From Lachnospiraceae bacterium XBB2008 (GTDB lineage Bacteria; Bacillota; Clostridia; Lachnospirales; Lachnospiraceae), in the NCBI GenBank assembly GCA_900102235.1, contig FMVL01000005.1, forward strand, positions 310,001-374,000: a stretch of DNA of 64,000 nucleotides. Direction: 5' to 3'. The notes beneath the pieces are model-generated. The model was not told the DNA's origin, made no database searches, and was given only the letters and a program-made list of their open reading frames with translations. Within the stretch, counting starts at the first letter, position 1; each line of letters begins with the position of its first letter. Positions 52,361 through 59,147 of the stretch are shown piece by piece. Position numbers and translations under genes: made by a program.

Positions 52361-53960
52361 AAGCCTGATCCTGCTCAGAGCAATGTTCATGTCAACAAGC
52401 CGGATCAATGCTCTGAAGCATACTACGGATAAGAAGATAAGAAAAAAGCATATAGGGGCTATAGTGGGAGCGGCCGTACTGGCCGTTTACGGAGCTGTGA
52501 TGGTGGGCCTCATAGCAGGAGTCATGGCCGGATTCGGATTTAAGGAAGCGGTCCCGGGCATGGTGGCCAGTGTGATAACCATCATGTCTCTGGTGTTTAC
52601 GTTACTTAAGTCAAACGGATATCTGTACGGTTTCAAAGAATACGATATGATCATGGCGATGCCTTTCTCCGTGAACGAAGTGGTGTCCGACAGATTCCTG
52701 TTCATGTATCTGAGAGACTTACGCTGGGATACGCTCATATCTCTGTCTGCTCTGGTCGGATATGCGATAGCGGTACGGCCGACAGTGCTCACCTATGTTT
52801 TATGGATCCTGCTCACCCCGTTCATCCCTCTGGTGCCGACAGTCATATCCGCGCTGCTCGGTGTTCTTGTCGCGCGTATAGGGTCGAGATCCAAACACAG
52901 AAATGTGATCCAGATCGTGTTGATCTACATTTTCGTCATTCCGATGTTCTTCATTCAGTATATTATCAATTACATCATCGGGAGTGATAAGGTTGATGAT
53001 GTCTTAAGTTCTTCATCCGATCTTTTTGCGGGTATATCCAAAGCGATACCGACTGTGGGATGGTTCGGTAAAGCCATCAATGAGACAGATGTTCTCTCCG
53101 CTGTATTATTGCTTGCGGTGTCTCTGATCATATATGTGGGAGCAGTCATCCTGATAGGTAAAAGTTACAGACGCATCAATTCCAACCTTGCCGGATTTGA
53201 AGTCAAGCGTAATGCAAAGAAACAGGATGCTTCCGGGATATATAAGAAGAAGCCTCTGGTATGGAGTATCGCATACAAGGAATTCAAGAGGATCACTGGA
53301 TCGACCACCTGCGCTACCAATATCTGCATGGGCATGGTGATGGCAGTGTTGGTCGGTGTGATCTTACTTTTTGTGAAGATAGATTCCGTGATTTTGCTGT
53401 TCACTCACGGTCATCCGGCGGATGTCACTCCTTACAGACTGATCTGGCCTTTTATAGTTTATTTCTTTGTGGGAATGGTTCCTTCCACGGCTCCGAGCCC
53501 GTCACTGGAGGGTAAGAACGACTGGATAATCAAGACCATGCCGATCGATGAGATGACTGTCTGCAGAGGCAGGATGCTGTTTAATCTGTGCCTGACACTG
53601 CCTGCCGGCCTCTTTGCCGTACTCAGCGGGTGTCATGCCATGAAGGGCGGGATTGTGGATTATCTGATCAGTATCTATCTGATAGTCGTGCTCGTACTGT
53701 TCTCGACAGTTTATGGGATGAAGTGCGGTCTCAAGCATGTGAAGCTTGACTGGGAAAACGAAGTGGAAGTCGTTAAGAACGGACCTGCCGTTAATACTTA
53801 TGTGCTGCCCAATCTGTTCGGAACGATGATCGTGATCGCACTCATGATCGTACTCAGCTTTATTATGGATCTGAAACTTCTGGTCCTTATCGTCTCGGCT
53901 CTGTATATTATCCTTACATTATGGAGTTACGCGAGAGTCAGGAAGCTAGCTCATATATAA
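52350..53960 (+). CDS. ABC-2 type permease, large
   Basis: A 536-residue membrane protein with roughly 12 hydrophobic segments, for example IGAIVGAAVLAVYGAVMVGLIAGVMAGF, PGMVASVITIMSLVFTL and a C-terminal MIVIALMIVLSFIMDLKLLVLIVSALYIILTL. The YKEFKRITGSTTCATN segment lies at a cytoplasmic loop before the second half. The size suggests both halves of the channel in one chain. It pairs with the ATPase encoded just upstream. It marks the left edge of the accessory region that follows. Confidence 0.82.
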   Translation: MNSKSLILLRAMFMSTSRINALKHTTDKKIRKKHIGAIVGAAVLAVYGAVMVGLIAGVMAGFGFKEAVPGMVASVITIMSLVFTLLKSNGYLYGFKEYDMIMAMPFSVNEVVSDRFLFMYLRDLRWDTLISLSALVGYAIAVRPTVLTYVLWILLTPFIPLVPTVISALLGVLVARIGSRSKHRNVIQIVLIYIFVIPMFFIQYIINYIIGSDKVDDVLSSSSDLFAGISKAIPTVGWFGKAINETDVLSAVLLLAVSLIIYVGAVILIGKSYRRINSNLAGFEVKRNAKKQDASGIYKKKPLVWSIAYKEFKRITGSTTCATNICMGMVMAVLVGVILLFVKIDSVILLFTHGHPADVTPYRLIWPFIVYFFVGMVPSTAPSPSLEGKNDWIIKTMPIDEMTVCRGRMLFNLCLTLPAGLFAVLSGCHAMKGGIVDYLISIYLIVVLVLFSTVYGMKCGLKHVKLDWENEVEVVKNGPAVNTYVLPNLFGTMIVIALMIVLSFIMDLKLLVLIVSALYIILTLWSYARVRKLAHI

Positions 53961-54007
53961 GACAGAAGGGACGGATGATCTTGTATTGGCAAATGACAGG
54001 AGAGGGT

Positions 54008-55717
54008 ATGGAAAACGAGAACCAATTAAGTAATGAACAGATAGACGAACTTCTGATACAAGCTAAGGGCGGAGATAATGAGGCCTGGACCGAACTTTAC
54101 GGACAGTTCAAAGCATATATACACAGGAAAGCCTGGGAGAGAATAAAAGGGCGTGATATACAACAGCCCGCGAGGTTGGAGCGGGAACTGTTTCAGGCCG
54201 GATGGATCGGATTCGCGCAGGCTCTTAAGAGGTATGAGCCCGGCAAAGCCGGTTTTCTCACCTATGCCAGACAGGATATAGACCACGCCATCTCAGATCA
54301 GATCAAATTCGAATTTGGCGATGGGATCACGGAAAAACCGATGGGAGTCCGGCTCAGGGTCGAGCGTGCAGCCGGCACCACCGAGGATGAGCAGAGGGCT
54401 TTTGATGCACAGGTCTCACATGCGATGTCGCGGAAAGCTGAATCGGGAATGACAGTTGCTGCTCCTACCGAACATGATAATTTCGGGCAGGCCAGGCGTG
54501 TACTTCAGATGATCGAAGTACTTAAGAAACTGACTGATGAAGACCACAGTCTCAATAAGACCGACCTGTTGGAGCAACTCCATTACTATCGGGTTGGAAA
54601 ATACGGTAATGACAGTACGCTGAAATACAGACTTAATGATGACGGGGAAGCGGTACCCGAACTCGACTCCGATGATAATACGTACACAAGCGATATCACG
54701 GAGATGCTTAAGGAACTTGATCCGCTGAAATTTAACGGAGCGAATGATGATGAGTACCGGATCAGGTATTCCGGATATAAGGAGGATGCTCTTTACAGGA
54801 AACTGAACAAGGAAAAGGGGCAGAAGGCACCGACGATAAGCGATTTTTCATATACGCATGATTTTGACAATGAAACGCTGGATAAGCTGATACAGATGGT
54901 CAGTTTCTCCGACATGTTTACAAATGAGGAAAAGACGAAACTCATCAGGAAACTCGTTGCGACCGCAAGCGAATATTACCGCACGCCGTTTATGGATGGC
55001 GACAATATGAAGTTCAATCCGTCCGCGATACACGGAAGATTTGCTCACAGAAACGGCGGCGACCGGAATCAGCTTACGGAGAATCTGAAGACGATACAGC
55101 GTGCGATCAACTCGCTCTCACAGATCACATTTAAGTTCAACCGTTATACGGCCGATCACAGGCTGGTTCCGAAGTATGATCGTGTAAGCATCTTAAGCCC
55201 CTACCATATGGTCGTTTATCATGACAACTACTATGTTATAGGTTTAAACCAGGCATGGGGTGATAAACGTGTGCTTCATTACCGTGTCGATCTGATGTCG
55301 GATATCGAGATCGCCCGGGACGAAGAGGGTAATGATATACCGATCGAGGTCTGCGATTTCGACGGACTTCCGATATCAAACGCATACTGGGATCCCGAGA
55401 AGTATATGTCCGAGCACATCAATATGGCGTATGATGATCCGCGGGAGATACGAATCAAGCTCAGGGATAGTGAATATACGCTACTCCACAATTGGTTTGG
55501 AAATCATTATGAGAAGGTCGACAGCGTCACGGAGACCAATGCCGACGGTAACGAGATCCGATACGATATTGTGACTGTCAGGACCTCGCCCTATATGATC
55601 GTCCACTGGGCTCTGCAGTACGGAACCTCAGTCGAGATACTGGATGAAGAGATACGCGGGAAGATCAGGGAAGAGTTGAAGGAGATGAATGTTATGTATG
55701 AAAAAGGATTGGGATAA
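54008..55717 (+). CDS. Sigma-70 region 2-like domain fused to a WYL domain regulator
   Basis: A 569-residue protein. The frame is open back to 53921 inside the permease gene, but ATG 54008 has AGGAG at 53998-54002. Residues about 10-110 resemble sigma factor region 2: AKGGDNEAWTELYGQFKAYIHRKAW, then ELFQAGWIGFAQALKRYEPGKAGFLTYARQDIDHAISDQI. I see no region 4. A middle section has helical features seen in WYL proteins (LDKLIQMVSFSDMFTNEEKTKLIRKLV). A WYL domain lies at about 375-435 (ITFKFNRYTADHRLVPKYDRVSILSPYHMVVYHDNYYVIGL, RVLHYRVDLMSDIEI), then a WCX-like end. WYL domains bind nucleic acid or nucleotide ligands. It probably regulates the module downstream; that is inference. Confidence 0.75.
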   Translation: MENENQLSNEQIDELLIQAKGGDNEAWTELYGQFKAYIHRKAWERIKGRDIQQPARLERELFQAGWIGFAQALKRYEPGKAGFLTYARQDIDHAISDQIKFEFGDGITEKPMGVRLRVERAAGTTEDEQRAFDAQVSHAMSRKAESGMTVAAPTEHDNFGQARRVLQMIEVLKKLTDEDHSLNKTDLLEQLHYYRVGKYGNDSTLKYRLNDDGEAVPELDSDDNTYTSDITEMLKELDPLKFNGANDDEYRIRYSGYKEDALYRKLNKEKGQKAPTISDFSYTHDFDNETLDKLIQMVSFSDMFTNEEKTKLIRKLVATASEYYRTPFMDGDNMKFNPSAIHGRFAHRNGGDRNQLTENLKTIQRAINSLSQITFKFNRYTADHRLVPKYDRVSILSPYHMVVYHDNYYVIGLNQAWGDKRVLHYRVDLMSDIEIARDEEGNDIPIEVCDFDGLPISNAYWDPEKYMSEHINMAYDDPREIRIKLRDSEYTLLHNWFGNHYEKVDSVTETNADGNEIRYDIVTVRTSPYMIVHWALQYGTSVEILDEEIRGKIREELKEMNVMYEKGLG

Positions 55718-55751
55718 ATGCATAGAGATAGCATAGGATGAAGGAAGAAAA

Positions 55752-56558
55752 ATGATGGGGAGAAAACCTAATATTCCCAAAGATATTAGAAATCAAATAA
55801 TCAAAAGGGTATCTGAAGAGCCGAATCTGGATTTTATACAAAACACAATTAAAGATGTAGTTAATTATCAAAATATTAAACAGACAAATGAATTTCTTGC
55901 TGAATTGGCTTCGCTACCATCAATGAAAGAAATGAATATAAATAAATTGAAGGAACTTGATTTTTCAGTTGATGCGAAAAGTCTTGCTGAAAGTATGTGG
56001 TATAAGGATGGCTATAAAGATCCTGATCAGCTATCGTTGTATTTATATATGGCGTGGGGAAGATTTTTGATTAATAAGGGGATCCTAGATGATTATAAAG
56101 TGGTTTTTGTGGATAATTCATTTGCTATTATAGGAACATATAATAAGACTGCTAAAGTGAAACTAACTTCTGATGGAATATCAATAAAGAGTATTAGAAA
56201 AATGGGGTATGAACAGGGAAAATATAAACGTTTTGGCAGTTTTCTTATTTGGCCATGTCATAATAATTCAATTAATCAAAAAAAAGGACGAAAAAATGGT
56301 GGTATAGAAGAGAACATACAGATATTAATGGGGATGATAAAAGATTTTTATGAAGACAAGAAACAAGATTTAGTCAAAGATCCTGTAGATATAGAATGGA
56401 TGAATCATTTGGGAAGCATGAAAAGGGAAATGAATAAATTCGATAGTTTTCTCTGGAGTCTGGAGTTAGAAAGTGCAGTATACGACGAAATAGGGCTATT
56501 TACAAAAGATTATATTACCATTAGAAATGATAATATGTGGAAAGTTGTAAATACATAG
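55752..56558 (+). CDS. AT-rich orphan gene, unknown function
   Basis: A 268-residue protein that I do not recognise. It opens with a basic segment (MMGRKPNIPKDIRNQIIKRV) and contains DPDQLSLYLYMAWGRFLINKGILDDYKVVFVD, FGSFLIWPCHNNS and a C-terminal SFLWSLELESAVYDE segment; there is no signal peptide or membrane helix. Base composition and codon choice (AAA, ATA, AAT, TTA) differ sharply from every other gene in the window, so recent horizontal acquisition is likely. GAAGGAAG precedes ATG 55752. It sits beside the toxin-antitoxin-like locus. Confidence 0.65.
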   Translation: MMGRKPNIPKDIRNQIIKRVSEEPNLDFIQNTIKDVVNYQNIKQTNEFLAELASLPSMKEMNINKLKELDFSVDAKSLAESMWYKDGYKDPDQLSLYLYMAWGRFLINKGILDDYKVVFVDNSFAIIGTYNKTAKVKLTSDGISIKSIRKMGYEQGKYKRFGSFLIWPCHNNSINQKKGRKNGGIEENIQILMGMIKDFYEDKKQDLVKDPVDIEWMNHLGSMKREMNKFDSFLWSLELESAVYDEIGLFTKDYITIRNDNMWKVVNT

Positions 56559-56615
56559 AAGAAGTAAATCGGATAATTACAAATGCGGATGCATTCATCT
56601 ACCGAAGAGTATAGT

Positions 56616-56644
56616 TTGACGATGCATAGCATCAGTGTTATCAT
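56616..56644 (+). promoter_or_regulatory. Promoter of the candidate antitoxin RNA
   Basis: TTGACG (56616-56621), 17-base spacer, TATCAT (56639-56644). No open frame of note follows before the terminator at 56695, consistent with a short non-coding transcript. Confidence 0.6.
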
Positions 56645-56650
56645 ATATAT

Positions 56651-56733
56651 AGTGCTACCGATAGACGGTTAGCCTGTTGTTAGTTATTTATGAGATAACC
56701 GCCAAAGTTGTCAGGCTCGGGCGGTTATTTCTT
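56651..56733 (+). ncRNA. Candidate type I antitoxin RNA
   Basis: Predicted transcript of about 83 bases from the promoter at 56616 to the shared terminator. It is convergent with, and complementary to the last bases of, the toxin message, including its stop codon. It begins with TGCTACC and GGTTAGCCT (56653-56675), which also occur, in the same sense, in the leader of the toxin message. The arrangement is that of Fst/TxpA-type loci. Existence of the RNA is inferred from the promoter and terminator only. Confidence 0.45.
56695..56733. terminator. Bidirectional terminator between toxin and antitoxin
   Basis: ATAACCGCC (56695-56703) pairs with GGCGGTTAT (56720-56728) over a 16-base loop; TTTCTTT follows on the plus strand. 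The stem covers the toxin stop codon (56725-56727). Confidence 0.7.
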
Positions 56734-56823
56734 TGAAGATAAGTATCTCCCGACTGCAACACCAGCCGAGAAGATTGTTACAGCAGATGCAATCGCACCT
56801 ATAATCTCTATAGCTGATATCAT
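56725..56823 (-). CDS. Small hydrophobic type I toxin-like peptide
   Basis: A 32-residue peptide, MISAIEIIGAIASAV at the start, one membrane helix, then basic tail GRYLSSKK. ATG 56823 has GGAGG at 56832-56836. Small hydrophobic peptides with a basic end, whose stop codon lies in a shared bidirectional terminator, are typical of Fst, TxpA and holin-like toxin loci. A longer in-frame reading (103 residues to 57036) starts upstream of the predicted promoter and is rejected. Toxicity is not shown by sequence; the locus structure is the main evidence. Confidence 0.6.
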   Translation of the reverse strand: MISAIEIIGAIASAVTIFSAGVAVGRYLSSKK

Positions 56824-56888
56824 ATGCAGAACCTCCATGTTACCTTTTTCCGAACAGTCGGATAGGTGATCCCGTATCTCTACGGCGT

Positions 56889-56922
56889 TGGAGGCTAACC
56901 GCCTACCGTTATTGGTAGCACC
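56889..56922 (-). promoter_or_regulatory. Structured leader of the toxin message
   Basis: Minus-strand sequence holds TGCTACC (56914-56920) with its own GGTAG partner (hairpin CTACC/GGTAG) and CGGTTAGCCT (56892-56901). These two blocks repeat those at the start of the antitoxin RNA, so on DNA they form an inverted repeat about 230 bases apart. Confidence 0.5.
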
Positions 56923-56928
56923 TATAAT

Positions 56929-56957
56929 ATTATACCAAACATATGTTCGATATACAA
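56929..56957 (-). promoter_or_regulatory. Promoter of the toxin message
   Basis: Minus strand TTGTAT (56952-56957), 17-base spacer, perfect TATAAT (56929-56934), which leaves a leader of about 100 bases before ATG 56823. Confidence 0.65.
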
Positions 56958-57030
56958 GCGCCCGATTATTGTTTTTCGCGTAATCCGGCGCTTTTTTATG
57001 CTCTTTTCTTGTAAGTTCAAAAATATTTTT

Positions 57031-57080
57031 TCCCAATCCTCAAAAAAATGAAGATGCCTCCGCACATATTATAGGTGTAA
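57031..57080 (+). promoter_or_regulatory. Shared upstream element, copy A
   Basis: TCCCAATCCTCAAAAAA, then TGAAGAT (57049-57055), 9 bases, CATATTA (57065-57071), 3 bases, GTGTAA (57075-57080). It ends 29 bases before the DUF3846 gene. Same blocks and spacing recur in copies B and C. Confidence 0.75.
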
Positions 57081-57109
57081 CCGAAAACACGATTAAAGGA
57101 GGCGCTGAT

Positions 57110-57442
57110 ATGAGAGCTATTACGATTAAAACAAACGGTGAGTACGAGGTGACGGAGCTTAAGAACGGACGCAAGTCCATCGAAGAGATCATCGGAGGAG
57201 ATCTTGAAGGGGTGACCTATGCGGGGCACACGGACTTCATCATGTTTCTTAATGAGATCGGTAAGATAATCGGGCTTAAGATAAACACACTTGCATCGGT
57301 CTTTGCACTGGAGTATGCGGAAACCACACCGATCCTGTACGGAAACGCCGTTATCTGCGGACTCGATGAGGAGGGCGCGTCGTGTGACCTGACCGATGAG
57401 CAGGTCGAGATATTCTCGAAAATCCTGGACGGTATCGACTGA
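57110..57442 (+). CDS. DUF3846 domain protein
   Basis: A 110-residue acidic protein beginning MRAITIKTNGEYEVTELKNG. The first strand, IEEIIGGDLEGVTYAG, the central KIIGLKINTLASVFALE, LYGNAVICGLDEEGASCDLTDEQVE and the tail FSKILDGID follow the DUF3846 pattern; this family is common on plasmids, phages and integrative elements of Clostridia. Its function is unknown. AAAGGAGG precedes ATG 57110. The first of three consecutive genes to carry the shared upstream element. Confidence 0.7.
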   Translation: MRAITIKTNGEYEVTELKNGRKSIEEIIGGDLEGVTYAGHTDFIMFLNEIGKIIGLKINTLASVFALEYAETTPILYGNAVICGLDEEGASCDLTDEQVEIFSKILDGID

Positions 57443-57454
57443 TAGACGCGAGAA

Positions 57455-57509
57455 TTTTTCCCAATCCTCAAAAAACTGAAGATTCTTCCCTCCATATTAA
57501 AAAGTGTAA
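57455..57509 (+). promoter_or_regulatory. Shared upstream element, copy B
   Basis: TTTTTCCCAATCCTCAAAAAA, TGAAGAT (57477-57483), 9 bases, CATATTA (57493-57499), 4 bases, GTGTAA (57504-57509), then CGAAAAC. It ends 34 bases before the 119-residue gene. Confidence 0.75.
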
Positions 57510-57543
57510 CGAAAACGCACTTGAAAGTATGGAGGGATTTGTT

Positions 57544-57903
57544 ATGTCCGATACAGAAATGAAAAATTACATAATGTTTGTTGACAAGAGCAAAGTGAGT
57601 GTCAGCCTGATCAGCCTGGGTTATATCCACGATCATATTGAAGCGTGGGGATTGACGGAAGATGGTGATATCGAAATAATCGCTGATCCACATGACATTT
57701 GGAGTTATGTACTTCATACAGGCAGAGGCAAAGATGATTATTGGTCAAAGTACTGGTGTCAGCGACGCCGCCCTGAGTGGATACAGACCGATGTCACTGT
57801 ACGACATGACTTCGTTGAAATGTATGAATCGCTGTGTAAGCGTGGCCGTACAAAAGAAAAAATAATGCAGCTTATGTCGGAGGCGATAACCTCAAAAAAT
57901 TGA
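57544..57903 (+). CDS. Small protein of unknown function in the accessory module
   Basis: A 119-residue protein with no family I recognise. The in-frame ATG 57529 is too near or within the GGAGGG box; ATG 57544 (MSDTEMKNYIMF) fits it. The chain alternates beta-like segments (YIMFVDKSKVSVSLISLGYI, DIEIIADPHDIW) with a Trp/Tyr-rich core (DDYWSKYWCQRRRPEW) and a basic helical tail. No signal peptide. The shared upstream element B precedes it, and element C overlaps its stop codon. Confidence 0.65.
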   Translation: MSDTEMKNYIMFVDKSKVSVSLISLGYIHDHIEAWGLTEDGDIEIIADPHDIWSYVLHTGRGKDDYWSKYWCQRRRPEWIQTDVTVRHDFVEMYESLCKRGRTKEKIMQLMSEAITSKN

Positions 57904-57933
57904 AGATGCTTGAACGCATATTAATAAGTGTAA
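57891..57933 (+). promoter_or_regulatory. Shared upstream element, copy C
   Basis: CTCAAAAAAT then TGAAGAT (57901-57907), 9 bases, CATATTA (57917-57923), 4 bases, GTGTAA (57928-57933). The TGA of the 119-residue gene is part of TGAAGAT. It ends 32 bases before ATG 57966. Confidence 0.75.
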
Positions 57934-57965
57934 AGGAATCGCGAACATGAAAGGAGAAAATAACT

Positions 57966-59114
57966 ATGAAAAATATGATGCGTGAATACCTTGGAAAAGA
58001 ATATACCGACAACAAGATCAAGAACTTCTGCCGCTACTGGCTGAAGGCATCAGAGGGAAGCGGAGACACCTGGAGAGCAGAGAACGATCTTGACTGCATG
58101 TACTTCGGCGGCGACTTAAGAGCCGACACTCTGATGAGCGCGTGGACGCCGATCAAATGGGTGGCGGAATACGTCAATGAGGAGAATGGAATGAAGTTCT
58201 GCAAAGTGGCCCGCAATCATGATGATCCCGGTCATTATCTGAAACTGCTGCTGGAAAATCCGGATGTCTATCTGCCTCGGAAACACCCGCTGGTACAGTT
58301 GCTGTACAGATTCCTGGAACTGGCTGAGCTTCGATGCAACTTCATCTGTCTGCCCGACAGGGACATGAATCCGGCCAGATACAGGACGACGATCAAGGGC
58401 AGAGATACATGGCTCTACGATGAAGTGCCGGTGACACTGTCTCATATATTTGATCCTGACAGCCTCGGCAGATTTTTCCTGAACAGATACGGTCAGGTGG
58501 ACAGAGGAAAAGTCATCGGCTGGATCATCAGTGAACATCTGGAGATGGGATTTAAGGACGGCGTGATAGACAGAGATCACGTGATACCGTATTCGGAATT
58601 GCAGCCGGCTGACAAGCCCAGGTGGTTTAATGAAGGGCAGAAGCTTAAAGATATGCTTCAGTATAATATCAACTTCCTGATGGCAAGACTCACGGTGTTG
58701 AAGGCTGAAGAGGAGGAAAGAAAAATCTGTACGACCAGCCATGAAGACAAAATCGACTATGCAGCTGAAATCCCCGACGGCGTTACATCAGATAAGATCC
58801 GCGAGTTATACGAAGTGCTCATATCGCTTCCTCAGCCCTATGTCTATATCAATAAGTATTACGGCAGATACTTCCAGCCCAAACTCTATCACCTGAATGC
58901 ATTAAGCGCCGGTTTTGAGGAGACGCAATACGGCGTCGATTCCATGGGCATAGAATTGCCGTGGAACAGAGATGAATGGCTTGATCTGAGCCTGGAGGCT
59001 GCTGACGGTTCGGAGGAAAACACGGTATGCAGGATAAAACTGGATGCCCTGCGCCTCAACAATCAGACACCGGAGGAGATCCTGAAGGAATACAAGATCA
59101 TCATCCCGGAATAG
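57966..59114 (+). CDS. 382-residue protein of unknown function
   Basis: A cytoplasmic-looking protein with no recognisable domain. Distinctive stretches are YTDNKIKNFCRYWLKASEGSGDTWRAEND, CMYFGGDLRADTLMSAWTPIKWVAEYVN near the N-terminus, PLVQLLYRFLELAELRCNFICLPDRDMNPARYRTT in the middle and RDHVIPYSELQPADKPRWFNEGQKLKDMLQYN. The last 100 residues are acidic. AAAGGAG precedes ATG 57966. It has element C upstream and lies 33 bases before the AAA+ ATPase gene, with which it is probably co-transcribed, so it may be a partner or substrate of that ATPase. Confidence 0.7.
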   Translation: MKNMMREYLGKEYTDNKIKNFCRYWLKASEGSGDTWRAENDLDCMYFGGDLRADTLMSAWTPIKWVAEYVNEENGMKFCKVARNHDDPGHYLKLLLENPDVYLPRKHPLVQLLYRFLELAELRCNFICLPDRDMNPARYRTTIKGRDTWLYDEVPVTLSHIFDPDSLGRFFLNRYGQVDRGKVIGWIISEHLEMGFKDGVIDRDHVIPYSELQPADKPRWFNEGQKLKDMLQYNINFLMARLTVLKAEEEERKICTTSHEDKIDYAAEIPDGVTSDKIRELYEVLISLPQPYVYINKYYGRYFQPKLYHLNALSAGFEETQYGVDSMGIELPWNRDEWLDLSLEAADGSEENTVCRIKLDALRLNNQTPEEILKEYKIIIPE

Positions 59115-59147
59115 AGAATTGCAGTTTGATTAATCGGAGGTACGAAT

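Noticed and set aside
53921-54007. Earlier start for the sigma/WYL gene
   Set aside because: The extra 29 codons lie partly inside the ABC permease gene and have no ribosome-binding site; ATG 54008 does.
56824-57036. 103-residue form of the toxin reading frame
   Set aside because: Its start lies upstream of the TATAAT promoter of the message, and the GGAGG box fits only ATG 56823.
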